DNA of 20,963 bases from a virus. A program made the translations under genes and the position numbers. The notes below the pieces were generated by a model. The model was not told the DNA's origin. It searched no databases and saw only the letters and a list, made by a program, of their open reading frames with translations. The DNA is taken from the IMG/VR virus record IMGVR_UViG_3300007541_000296, positions 1 through 20,963 of that record, one strand, 5' to 3'. The number at the start of each line of letters is the position of its first letter. The stretch's first letter is position 1. Positions 12,453-20,963 of this stretch are shown here, in pieces.

Positions 12453-12782
12453 ATGAGCATAGTGACAGTTACTGATTCTGCTAAGAAACATATGGAAAAC
12501 ATACTTTCTAAAGAGGGTAGGGAATACGTTATGCTTATGATTAAGGGCGGTGGATGTGCTGGTTTCAGTTATAATTGGAGCACAGTGGACGTTGAAAAAG
12601 TCAAGGAAAATGACGAAATTATACCACTATCAAACGGTAATTTTGTTATTGACGGTACTAGTTTAATGTTTGTTGCTGGAACCACTATAGACTATAAGGA
12701 AGAAGTATTTGGATCATATATGACCATAAGTAATCCTAACGTAAAATCATCCTGCGGATGCGGAGAAAGTTTCGGAGTATAA
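12453..12782 (+). CDS. A-type iron-sulphur carrier (IscA/ErpA/HesB family)
   Basis: 109 aa, the family length. The three conserved cysteines are Cys35 (GGGCAGFSY) and Cys101/Cys103 (SSCGCGESF). The N-terminus MSIVTVTDSAKKHMENIL is typical, which confirms the start at 12453. A-type carriers receive a [4Fe-4S] or [2Fe-2S] cluster from a scaffold and pass it to apo-enzymes in the cytoplasm. In marine phages these genes probably keep Fe-S enzymes supplied during infection; the target is unknown, and no nearby gene is an obvious Fe-S enzyme. An exact late box five bases before the ATG and absence of a Shine-Dalgarno sequence point to leaderless late expression. Three bases separate it from the fibre gene. 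Confidence 0.92.
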   Translation: MSIVTVTDSAKKHMENILSKEGREYVMLMIKGGGCAGFSYNWSTVDVEKVKENDEIIPLSNGNFVIDGTSLMFVAGTTIDYKEEVFGSYMTISNPNVKSSCGCGESFGV

Positions 12783-12785
12783 AGA

Positions 12786-15700
12786 ATGGCACGTAAAACA
12801 ATTAATATAGGTACAACGGGCAACGATGCTACAGGTGATAGCATACGTGAAGGCTTTAAGAAGGTAAATGAAAACTTTACTGAAGTCTATGCGGCGATTG
12901 GACTAGGTGGTGGTTTAACATTTGAATCATTAGACAATACTCCTGGATCGTTAACTCCTAACAAAATTTACACATCTAACTCAGCAGGTACTGCTATTGT
13001 TGAAAGAACACTACAAGGTAACGGTATTGGTGTTGACTTTGCTAGTGATCCTACAAAAGTTATTTTATCAAACACCGGTACTGAAGTTAGATTAGATACA
13101 ACACCACAACTAGGTAATGACCTAGATGCACAAGGATTTTTAATTGAGAATCTTGGTAACCCACAAAAAGCACAGGACGCTGTTACAAAAATTTATGCTG
13201 ATAACACATTCGTAAATGCGGCAGGTGATACAGCCACAGGTGTTATTAGATTACAAAACAGTGGTAGTCCAAGAATTCCAACCCTTACTGACGAAGCAGT
13301 AAACAAACAATACGCAGATACAAAAGTTGGTAAGACCGGCGATGCAATGACCGGTCCACTTCTATTAAGTGAACATCCACAGTTTGGTGATGATCCTTTA
13401 CAAGCGGCTACCAAAGGTTATGTTGATGCAAACAGTTTTGTTAGTCAAAACAACATCTTTGTTTCTCCACAAGGTAGATCAGAAAAAGAAATGTTGTCGA
13501 GTGGTATCGCTCAAGAGCAAGTTGGTAGAAGCCGTTCAAACGCATTTAAATCTGTTAGAGAAGCGTGTTTTTATTCAGAAAGAATTATCAAAGGCGATCT
13601 TAAACTTAAACAACAAGGATTGCTTCCTTCAACGCATACAGTATATTGGAGAGAACCTGCTAAGAAACCAGGACCATATACAATTAACCAAGCGGCTGAT
13701 GGTACAGAAGATTTAACAAACGTAATAGCAAATTCATTACTTGTTAAAAACAGAACATTTATTCAGCAAGAAACACTTGCTTGGATTGAAAGAGAAATTG
13801 CTGATGGTGATAACACAGATGCGTTTGGTAACACATTTACCTTTGACAGAGATTTTTGTTACAGAGATGTTGGATTAATTATTGACGCTGTCTCTTTTGA
13901 CTTAACCTACGTTGGAAATTCTAAAACAGTTGATGCGGCATTAAGTTACTGGAACGGTGCTACATCAAGAGTTGCTGGACAACAAACACAAACAATTACA
14001 GCAATAAATTTTGCTAGAGATTTAATTAACAATTACATACTAACACAAACAGCATATCCAAGTGCTGGTGCTGGTGCTAATCCAAATGCTATTGCACTAT
14101 TAAGAGCAAACAAAGATTTTGTAGTTGACGAAGTTATACAATGGATCAATGATCAGATTGCGGCAGGCACAGGTATTTGGAATGGTTTTACATATGATCA
14201 AAACAAGTGTGCTAGAGATTTAGGAATTATTATTGACGGTATCATTTTTGATATTCAATGGGGCGGTAATACACAAACAAGATACAATTCAACATTGTAT
14301 TGGGATGGTGTAACATCATATGTTAATGGTCAAGTTCAACAAACAGCAGATTCTTTAGCATATGCTAAACAACTTGTAACACAATTTATTTTAACAAACA
14401 CAGCGTTTGCTTCTTTACAATCAGGAGTTAATGCTTCAGATCAAGTTATTCTAGGATCAAATGGTGAGTCCGTGGCAATTACAGCGGTCGGTAACTTGAT
14501 GGACGATCTACAAGATGTTGTATCAAACGGGTTAGGTAGTCTACCTCCATTAGTTGGTACTTCACAAAATACCAGCGGTGTTACACAGTTTAGAGATTTA
14601 TCATACATTGTTGAACCAGGTGCTTCAACAACAATTACTAATTTAATGAAAATTATCACCGATGTAATTGCGGGTGGTATCGGAGCGGCTCCTGCTAAGA
14701 CAGGTGGTCAAGGTAGAGAACAAAACTTACCAGATCCTGAAATTTCAATCTTTGTTGAATCCGGTGTGTATGAAGAATTGTTCCCAATCGTTATTCCAGA
14801 GAACGTATCTTTGGTAGGTGACGAACAGCGTAGAACAATCATTCAACCAATACTTGGTGTAAGACCTCCATCTAGAGCATTAAATTTAAAATTTGAAAGA
14901 GGAATGGTTAAACGCTATGATGGTACTGCTACACCACTGGCGGCACGTTTCCGTAATCACTACGACTCACAATATTCACAGGCTGATACATCAACAGGTA
15001 TTAACCTAGCAGGTAACTCAAGCGTAAGATTAAAAAATCTTGTTTACTTCCCACTACCTGGTATGTACTTCGAATGGCAAGGAACAAGATACTATATTAA
15101 AAACTTTTCATACGACCCTGCCGGCGTAGGAGATTTTACAAGAGCGGATATTGAATTATTCACAGATCCAAACCTTGCTAATCCAACAACTCTACAAAAC
15201 GATATTCCGGTTAATACTGTTATTGAGTTGAAAAAACTTAACCAGCATATGGATATGTTCTTAATGAACAACTCCACTATTTTAAGAAATGCAACCTACA
15301 GAAGGGCACAAGGATTTAATATGGTACTTGACCCTGAAGGTCAAATTTTAACCAAATCTCCTTATGTTCAGGTTGCTTCGGTATTTGCTGGTCCTGGTGG
15401 CGGCGGTCAATATGTTGACGGTAATGCAGGTGTGCAATATGGTACAGTTGTGGATAATCCTGCGACAGGAACATCAATTACCCTGTCAGGTTTAACTAGA
15501 GCAATTCAAATTCCAACAACATTCCTTTATCAGGGTGCAGGCGGAACAGAAAAGAAAACATACAGAATTATCGGTTCCACATCACCAGTTGATGATGGAC
15601 TAGGAAATTCACCTGTAACATTTAAACAAACACTAACACTAGCCAACGACGCTAAAATTGAAGTTGACGCTAAAACATTGCCGGCTGGTACGATTCCGCA

Positions 15701-18700
15701 GGCGGAACAAATTAGAATTGAAACCGCTGGTAACAAATCCATGTGTTCAAATGACTACACACAGGTTAACTCCGACGGTTATGGATTGGTTGCTGACAAC
15801 GCAGGACTTGTTGAAACAGTTTCTGTATTCACATACTACTGTGACATTGCTTATTGGGCAAAAAATGGTGGACAGATTAGATCATTAAACGGATCAAACG
15901 CATACGGTCGTATAGCATTACAGGCAGAAGGTTCTAACCCGAACGAAAACGTACAAGGTGGTAAAGTTTACTACGAACACCTTAACTCTTATGTTACTGG
16001 ATCTCCTGAAGTAGATGGAACACAGGAAATGACTGTGCATAATCCAGGCGGAGGCGATGCATTAACAGGACAAACATCAATCGAAGTTAGAAACTATGAC
16101 TATCTACCATTTGAAAATTCTAAATTTAGATTAACAAAGTATTCAACAAACAGCGATGGAACATTCTACGAAATTGATGAAGTTGAATACATTAACGAAG
16201 TTGTTACCAGCATTACACTAGCATCAACGGCAGTTGTTACTACACAAAACGCACACTATTATAGAGATGGTTCTGTTATTAAATTAGCAGGATTCGATGG
16301 CAATGGTATGGTCAATACCAACGGTGTTTACTACTGTAAGGTATTAAGTTCAAATACATTCGAAGTTTATACCGATGCAAACTTAACGGTAGGCTTAGAT
16401 ACAACAACAAAAGGCAATCCTTCTTACAGTGGTAGTGGAGGTACAGCAGTTGGTGGTGGTAGAGCAAAATTAAATCTAGGACAAGCATTAGCAACAGGTG
16501 TTGGCAATGATATTCCAGATGGATCAAGAATTGTTGTTACAATAGGTAAAAAAATAAAAATTAAAGACCTAGTAGATACTCCTAGAGTATTGCCAAGTTC
16601 TGCTTTACAATATGCACTTGGTGATCAACAAGTATTTAGAATTTTAGGTGTTGATAGAAGAACAGCAAACGAACCGAGTGGTGATGTTAATTATCAATAC
16701 ATGACACTCGATCTTACTGTTCCTACAACAAGAACAGCAGACGAAACTGTTAAGGTTACAACACAAATTTCAACACTAAGAGCAACAGGCCATGACTTAC
16801 TAAACATTGGTTGGGGTAACTTTATAAACTCAAACTATCCAAACAACGTGTTTGGTGCTCCTGCTGGTAGACCAGACTTTTCATCAGACCAAGCGGCTGA
16901 AGCAGTTGAAGTTGGTGCAGGTAGAGTTTTCTATGCAACAACCGATCAAGATGGTAACTTTAGAGTTGGTAGATTCTTCCGTGTTAACCAAGGTGACGGT
17001 AGCGTAGAACTTAATGCAAATATTTCATTAACAAACGTTGACGGTTTAGGATTTACAAAAGGTACGGTTGTTGACGAGTTTTCGACAGATGATAAAATGT
17101 CTGGTAGATCAGACGATGCTGTTCCTACAGAAGCAACTATTGTTACATACATTAATTCAACAGTTATTGGTAGACACGAAGATGGTACATCAGTAACAGA
17201 CTTTACATCAAATGGTTCACAAAAATCAACAACCTCTGGAGGATTATTATCAAGAGATGGTTGGGATTCTGTTGAAAAACCTTGGAACAAAATGCAAGGT
17301 ACTTTCAATATGGGTTCAAATATTATTAGTAACCTTTCAAATGGTACAAGTTTAACAGATGCTGTTAACAAGAACTATACCGATAACGTGTTTAGAGGTG
17401 ACATTACAGATTCTATTAGAACAGATGTAAAAGCATTTACAATGTTAAATGATAGCACACTTGATACTGGTGCTATCGATATGAATGGTAATAGAATTAA
17501 ATCTTTGCGTGATCCAGTAGATGGTTCGGACGCAGTAACTAAAAAATATACTGATGCTAAAAATAGACTAGGTGGACTAAGCGGAGTAACCATCACAGGT
17601 GGTCCTAGCAATACCGATCTATTAATGTTCACAGGTGTTAATACGGTTGACGGTGATGGTAACCAAGTAGAAGGTGCTGTTAACGTAGGACTAGATACTA
17701 CCGTTGATACAACACCAGCAAGTCCAACATTTGGTGAACCAACAGGCACAGGATCAGACATTAGAATTGTAAGAAATGGAAATACAATTAGTGTAAACTA
17801 TGCAACAGGTTCTATTAGAAATGCTGATGTAAGTGGCACGGCGGCTATCGCACAAAGCAAGTTGGCTATGAATGCCGCTACTACAAGAGCAAATGCAACC
17901 GGCATTACACAAGCGAATTTAGGTTTAGCAAGTTTCCATAATACCCAATTTAATATTACAAATGGTTGGGTTGAATTAGCAACTCCAACTTCATTATCAC
18001 CAACATTAGGTACTCCTATTAGCAAATTAAGTTTCATTACTGGTAATAGTATCTTAGGAAACTCAGGTGTTAGCACAGGTGTTGTAACAGCACTATCTGG
18101 AGCAAGTGTAAGAACAATTATTGACTTTACCAATCAGGTCGAAGCGACAATTACTGAAAACTTATTACAGAGCAAAAATGCTATTACAAACACACTAGGT
18201 GGTACATTATCGGGATCATTAATTGTTGATGGTTCGCAGGGTGGTATTATTAAACCAAATGCGGCCAGCGGTGCTGATATTGGTTCATCGGCATTACCGT
18301 TTAATGACACATATTCTGATACGTTTGTTACAAACTACATTAAAGAATTAAACACAGCAAACAATTTAACAATTAAAGGTGCAGATGATTCACCAGCATT
18401 GGTTATCAGCGACACACCGGTTGGTAGTGCACCTGCACTAACAGCGACAAATAATCTAGCAACAACAGATACTTATGAAAACTCAGTTTTCTATGGTAAA
18501 GCAAGACGTTTAGAAACAGAAAGAACAATTTACATAACAGGTAGTGCTAGTGGTAATGCTACTTTCGATGGATCAAAAGATATTACAATTGACATAGTTC
18601 CTGCAATCGCAGTTGGTAACCCAACTGACGGAACATACATGAGACGTAATGGTATTACTGATGATTCATACGCACTAGGAACATTAGGTGTTAAATCAAT

Positions 18701-19250
18701 AGTTCCAAGTGATGGTACAACAGGAAGTTCTGTTCCTTACACAAATGTAAAAGCAGACAATCTATATGATATAGGTGAAGGTGACAGCGATCAGTTTGAT
18801 GGTTCTGGTAATAGATTTAGAACAGTATATGCTTACACATTCAATGGTACAGCAACCAAGGCTCAATATGCTGACTTGGCAGAGAAATATCGTGCAGACG
18901 AATCTTATGAGCCAGGCACTGTGCTAATGTTTGGTGGTGATAAAGAAGTTACACTTGCTCAAGGTAAAGCAACAACTAAAGTAGCAGGTATTGTTTCAAC
19001 TGATCCAGCATACTTAATGAATGCAGGATTAAAAGATGAAAATGTTGTAGATGTAGCATTACAGGGTAGAGTACCTTGTAAGGTTGTAGGAAAGATTTCA
19101 AAAGGAGATATGTTGGTTGTAAGTAACACGGCGGGCGTGGCTACTGCGGCTGGAACATCACCTAAACTAGGAACCATTCTTGGTAAATCGCTAATGGATT
19201 ATGATTCAGATGAAGTTGGCGTTATCGAAGTAGTGGTTGGTAGACAGTAA
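12786..19250 (+). CDS. Giant tail-fibre / virion structural protein (2154 aa)
   Basis: ATG 12786 with GGAG at 12773-12776. The N-terminal signature INIGTTGNDATGDSIREGFKK (from residue 6) is shared with the next gene and is probably the attachment domain. Residues about 110-220 hold fibre repeats (DAVTKIYAD, KTGDAMTGPLLL, AATKGYVD). Two homologous modules of about 120 aa follow (318-424 and 438-543; CYRDVGLIIDAVSFD against CARDLGIIIDGIIFD). Around 649-690 lies a pectin-lyase-like opening (FVESGVYEELFPIVIPENVS), suggesting a beta-helix. Residues about 1538-1605 are again fibre repeats. The C-terminus (about 2027-2154, QYADLAEKYRADESYEPGT to the end) is a conserved tip domain of marine phage structural proteins, perhaps analogous to intramolecular chaperone tips. 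There is no transmembrane helix. Role: host recognition or long fibre; its exact position on the virion is unknown. Confidence 0.85.
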   Translation: MARKTINIGTTGNDATGDSIREGFKKVNENFTEVYAAIGLGGGLTFESLDNTPGSLTPNKIYTSNSAGTAIVERTLQGNGIGVDFASDPTKVILSNTGTEVRLDTTPQLGNDLDAQGFLIENLGNPQKAQDAVTKIYADNTFVNAAGDTATGVIRLQNSGSPRIPTLTDEAVNKQYADTKVGKTGDAMTGPLLLSEHPQFGDDPLQAATKGYVDANSFVSQNNIFVSPQGRSEKEMLSSGIAQEQVGRSRSNAFKSVREACFYSERIIKGDLKLKQQGLLPSTHTVYWREPAKKPGPYTINQAADGTEDLTNVIANSLLVKNRTFIQQETLAWIEREIADGDNTDAFGNTFTFDRDFCYRDVGLIIDAVSFDLTYVGNSKTVDAALSYWNGATSRVAGQQTQTITAINFARDLINNYILTQTAYPSAGAGANPNAIALLRANKDFVVDEVIQWINDQIAAGTGIWNGFTYDQNKCARDLGIIIDGIIFDIQWGGNTQTRYNSTLYWDGVTSYVNGQVQQTADSLAYAKQLVTQFILTNTAFASLQSGVNASDQVILGSNGESVAITAVGNLMDDLQDVVSNGLGSLPPLVGTSQNTSGVTQFRDLSYIVEPGASTTITNLMKIITDVIAGGIGAAPAKTGGQGREQNLPDPEISIFVESGVYEELFPIVIPENVSLVGDEQRRTIIQPILGVRPPSRALNLKFERGMVKRYDGTATPLAARFRNHYDSQYSQADTSTGINLAGNSSVRLKNLVYFPLPGMYFEWQGTRYYIKNFSYDPAGVGDFTRADIELFTDPNLANPTTLQNDIPVNTVIELKKLNQHMDMFLMNNSTILRNATYRRAQGFNMVLDPEGQILTKSPYVQVASVFAGPGGGGQYVDGNAGVQYGTVVDNPATGTSITLSGLTRAIQIPTTFLYQGAGGTEKKTYRIIGSTSPVDDGLGNSPVTFKQTLTLANDAKIEVDAKTLPAGTIPQAEQIRIETAGNKSMCSNDYTQVNSDGYGLVADNAGLVETVSVFTYYCDIAYWAKNGGQIRSLNGSNAYGRIALQAEGSNPNENVQGGKVYYEHLNSYVTGSPEVDGTQEMTVHNPGGGDALTGQTSIEVRNYDYLPFENSKFRLTKYSTNSDGTFYEIDEVEYINEVVTSITLASTAVVTTQNAHYYRDGSVIKLAGFDGNGMVNTNGVYYCKVLSSNTFEVYTDANLTVGLDTTTKGNPSYSGSGGTAVGGGRAKLNLGQALATGVGNDIPDGSRIVVTIGKKIKIKDLVDTPRVLPSSALQYALGDQQVFRILGVDRRTANEPSGDVNYQYMTLDLTVPTTRTADETVKVTTQISTLRATGHDLLNIGWGNFINSNYPNNVFGAPAGRPDFSSDQAAEAVEVGAGRVFYATTDQDGNFRVGRFFRVNQGDGSVELNANISLTNVDGLGFTKGTVVDEFSTDDKMSGRSDDAVPTEATIVTYINSTVIGRHEDGTSVTDFTSNGSQKSTTSGGLLSRDGWDSVEKPWNKMQGTFNMGSNIISNLSNGTSLTDAVNKNYTDNVFRGDITDSIRTDVKAFTMLNDSTLDTGAIDMNGNRIKSLRDPVDGSDAVTKKYTDAKNRLGGLSGVTITGGPSNTDLLMFTGVNTVDGDGNQVEGAVNVGLDTTVDTTPASPTFGEPTGTGSDIRIVRNGNTISVNYATGSIRNADVSGTAAIAQSKLAMNAATTRANATGITQANLGLASFHNTQFNITNGWVELATPTSLSPTLGTPISKLSFITGNSILGNSGVSTGVVTALSGASVRTIIDFTNQVEATITENLLQSKNAITNTLGGTLSGSLIVDGSQGGIIKPNAASGADIGSSALPFNDTYSDTFVTNYIKELNTANNLTIKGADDSPALVISDTPVGSAPALTATNNLATTDTYENSVFYGKARRLETERTIYITGSASGNATFDGSKDITIDIVPAIAVGNPTDGTYMRRNGITDDSYALGTLGVKSIVPSDGTTGSSVPYTNVKADNLYDIGEGDSDQFDGSGNRFRTVYAYTFNGTATKAQYADLAEKYRADESYEPGTVLMFGGDKEVTLAQGKATTKVAGIVSTDPAYLMNAGLKDENVVDVALQGRVPCKVVGKISKGDMLVVSNTAGVATAAGTSPKLGTILGKSLMDYDSDEVGVIEVVVGRQ
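13737..14414 (+). repeat. Tandem protein module duplication within the giant fibre gene
   Basis: Codons for residues 318-424 (13737-14057) and 438-543 (14097-14414) encode diverged copies offset by about 117-120 residues. Matching anchors are W333/W453, RDVG(360-363)/RDLG(477-480), FD(371-372)/FD(488-489) and YW(388-389)/YW(505-506). The copies have diverged too far to be an obvious DNA repeat. Confidence 0.7.
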
Positions 19251-19253
19251 ATA
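19247..19253 (+). promoter_or_regulatory. Late promoter box GTAAATA overlapping the fibre stop codon
   Basis: TAAATA (19248-19253) includes the TAA stop of the giant fibre gene. The ATG of the second fibre gene (19272) is 18 bases on, with AGGGA at 19258-19262, so this one would have a short leader instead of a leaderless start. Confidence 0.45.
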
Positions 19254-19271
19254 ATGTAGGGAACTGATAAT

Positions 19272-20687
19272 ATGGCAGACGTAATTAATATAGGACAAAA
19301 TGTAAACGACGGAACAGGTGATGACTTACGTACCGCGTTTACAAAGGTCAATCAAAAGTTTGCAGAACTAGAAGCATTAGGTGGTGAAACAAACTCAGGT
19401 GTAAACGTTGGTAGCACTGCACCAGATGCTATCGGTGTATTTGCAGGAAAAACAGGAACAGATTTAGAATTTAGAAAAATCAAATCTGCTAACCCTGCAT
19501 ACTTAACTGTTGAAGTTGGTCCTAGTGGTGATATAGTTCTTAATAACTTGAACGTTCAAACTCCCGCTTTTAGAAATGTTCAAGCACAAAGCGGTCCAAC
19601 AATTAACGCAACAGCACCAAGTTATACACTTTCATTCCTTGGTGGTAATAACATTACAACAGAATCATCCGGTGGAAATATTTTAATCAACGGACAATTT
19701 GAACTTAGCCAAGATCCAAGTCCATCACTAGGTGGTAATTTGGATATGACCAATGCGGATATTATTGGTCCAGGTAATATTACTAACATTACAAAATTAA
19801 CAGTAATTGGAACAGACATTGTCAATCCAAGTACTATATCGAATTTAGATATTACAAATCAACTTAGGGTTTCAGCGGCAACAACATTTTCAAACAATGT
19901 AACAGTATCTGGGTCCAGCAACATAACACTAGGTACAGGTTCTTTAATTGGTAACGTTACAGGTGATTTAACAGGTAACATAATAGGTGGATTAGGAAAT
20001 GATTTAAATCTAAATCAATATACCATTACAGGACAAGGTTCAATTAACGTAAGAACACCTAACTCAGGTAATCCTGTAGAAACAGAAGGCGGCTTCTATA
20101 TGCAAACCGATGATTCGAATCCATCTGTTGCATTTAGATTGATCACTGCTAATAATTCAGAATCAGATGCATTCGTTGGTATCGAATCACATTCTTTATC
20201 AACAATTGATCCAGGCTTTGGTACTGGTATAGAATTTTCAGTAGGATCTGGATCTCTTAACAGTTTAAAACAACTTGGTTCTATTACAGGTGTTTACGAC
20301 GATGCGTCAAACTATTCGATTGAAATTAAAGCATATGGTCCGGGTTTATTTTATGATGCACCAGCGATAGCAAAATTTAAAGGTAACAACGAAATTATTT
20401 TAGGCCGTGGTGATCCTGCAATTAAAATTAAAGACAACAGAATTGAAAGTTACGGAGTATCAAACAGCAACTTAATATTCGATGCTGACGGAGCAGGTTA
20501 TATTGACTTTTATGGAATTTATCAATTTCCAAGAAGCATTGGACAAGCGGGTCAGGTATTAAAAGTTCCTACTAGTGGTACAGTGCTAGAATGGGGAACA
20601 GGTGGTGGCGGTGCTACAACAACTGCTATTACTGCTATTACTCTTACAAACCCATTAAGAATAACAACAGGTACAGCACACGGATGA
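19272..20687 (+). CDS. Second tail-fibre protein, interrupted by in-frame TGA (471 aa to the TGA)
   Basis: The N-terminus MADVINIGQNVNDGTGDDLR matches the opening of the giant fibre (INIG..xND.TGD..R..F.KVN..F.E), so both probably attach to the same structure. The middle has fibre-stem style strands (SLGGNLDMTNADIIG, GNVTGDLTGNIIGG) and no enzymatic motif. At 20685-20687 a TGA follows TAHG; sequence in the same frame stays open to the window end and looks like fibre (see next feature). If the TGA is a stop, the product is truncated in the middle of a recognisable module. If it is read as Trp, the protein continues beyond 563 codons. A late box overlaps the preceding stop codon. Confidence 0.8.
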   Translation: MADVINIGQNVNDGTGDDLRTAFTKVNQKFAELEALGGETNSGVNVGSTAPDAIGVFAGKTGTDLEFRKIKSANPAYLTVEVGPSGDIVLNNLNVQTPAFRNVQAQSGPTINATAPSYTLSFLGGNNITTESSGGNILINGQFELSQDPSPSLGGNLDMTNADIIGPGNITNITKLTVIGTDIVNPSTISNLDITNQLRVSAATTFSNNVTVSGSSNITLGTGSLIGNVTGDLTGNIIGGLGNDLNLNQYTITGQGSINVRTPNSGNPVETEGGFYMQTDDSNPSVAFRLITANNSESDAFVGIESHSLSTIDPGFGTGIEFSVGSGSLNSLKQLGSITGVYDDASNYSIEIKAYGPGLFYDAPAIAKFKGNNEIILGRGDPAIKIKDNRIESYGVSNSNLIFDADGAGYIDFYGIYQFPRSIGQAGQVLKVPTSGTVLEWGTGGGGATTTAITAITLTNPLRITTGTAHG

Positions 20688-20963
20688 ACTGATAATCAAA
20701 ACGTTACAACAACCGACATTGTTGGTACAACTGAACTTAACGGTAACAGTTACTATGTTGATGTTATTAACTCAACAACCGTAGATCTTTACACAGACGA
20801 AGCATTACCAACTGCCGTTGATGGCACAACAGGATTTACTGCATATACATCAGGCGGTTACATAACTGGTGCGGCGGGTGCAGGTGGTGGATCATTTGTT
20901 GCATTATCAGATACACCAAACTCTTATTTGGCGGCGGCTGGCGATGCTAACAAACTTGTTCAG
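20685..20963 (+). other. Same-frame open continuation of the second fibre gene after TGA (runs off window)
   Basis: After the TGA, 92 codons stay open to the last base. They encode VTTTDIVGTTELNGNSYYV and later SFVALSDTPNSYLAAAG, the usual '.LsDTP.SY..a' motif of marine phage fibres, so this is real coding sequence. The module spanning the TGA aligns with one in the giant fibre near 16203-16330 (AHYYRDGS against AHG-stop-TDNQ), which puts the stop at a Tyr position. No ATG lies in frame nearby for restart; only a late TTG exists. Readthrough as Trp, a recent TGG-to-TGA mutation, or a base-calling error all fit. Confidence 0.7.

Noticed and set aside
12407-12502. N-terminal extension of the minus-strand zinc-finger gene
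   Set aside because: It would read a hydrophobic leader through the promoter and start of the Fe-S gene; the ATG at 12406 has its own late box.
16946-18133. Minus-strand frames opposite the giant fibre gene
   Set aside because: Shadows of the repetitive fibre coding sequence; Ser/Pro/Val-rich with no motif or start signals.
1-20963. Genome-wide recoding of TGA to Trp
   Set aside because: Several well-supported genes end in TGA (391, 750, 6543, 7283, minus 12119), and the phage tRNA-Trp has a CCA and not a UCA anticodon.

Overview
This window looks like an accessory and structural stretch of a T4-like marine myovirus genome, of the group that infects cyanobacteria or SAR11-type bacteria. The evidence is AT-rich DNA, tightly packed and overlapping genes almost all on the + strand, two large tail-fibre-type proteins that share an N-terminal signature, T4-type late promoter boxes (TATAAATA / TAAATA), and a typical set of phage-borne metabolic genes (ClpP, QueD/PTPS-like, 2OG-Fe(II) oxygenases, phosphomannomutase, glycosyltransferase, A-type Fe-S carrier). 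No terminase, polymerase or capsid gene lies here, so the exact lineage and host are inferred.

Layout. 1-1646: small overlapping phage proteins of unknown function, including a CxxC/CxxC zinc-binding protein. A textbook sigma-70 promoter lies at 1160-1188. 1653-1727: tRNA-Trp (CCA). 1816-4990: a 422-aa unknown protein, a ClpP-type serine protease with an intact triad, a small two-helix membrane protein and a tail-fibre-like structural protein, joined by 1-nt or very short junctions. 5043-6543: a membrane protein, a sialyltransferase-like protein, and two small proteins behind an early promoter. 6651-8962: a QueD/PTPS-like enzyme with its own promoter and a 75-nt leader, two ORFs of 59 and 50 aa, a DxD glycosyltransferase and a eukaryotic-type phosphomannomutase. 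8982-11706: two 2OG-Fe(II) oxygenases, UV damage endonuclease UvdE and a Cu/Zn superoxide dismutase. 11722-12782: an AT-hook lysine-rich protein, a small membrane protein, a zinc-finger protein on the minus strand and an IscA/ErpA-like protein. 12786-20963: a 2154-aa fibre/structural protein and a second fibre gene that runs off the window.

Three things stand out. (1) Five genes (1404, 5409, 11149, 12453 and the minus-strand gene starting at 12406) have TAAATA followed by exactly five bases and then ATG. With the T4 late geometry this puts the transcription start on, or within a base or so of, the A of the ATG, so these late mRNAs should be leaderless. An early-type promoter before 8982 predicts the same. 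(2) The second fibre gene has an in-frame TGA at 20685-20687, after which clear fibre sequence continues in the same frame to the window end. A paralogous module in the first fibre has Tyr at that position, and the phage carries its own tRNA-Trp. (3) UvdE and CuZn-SOD overlap by 65 nt, the SOD late promoter lies inside uvdE, and an AT-hook protein follows: a compact UV/oxidative-stress cassette.

Inferred roles: the glycosyltransferase, phosphomannomutase and sialyltransferase-like genes suggest glycan or nucleotide-sugar modification; UvdE and SOD protect DNA or virions from light-driven damage; ClpP and the Fe-S carrier adjust host physiology; the fibres mediate adsorption.
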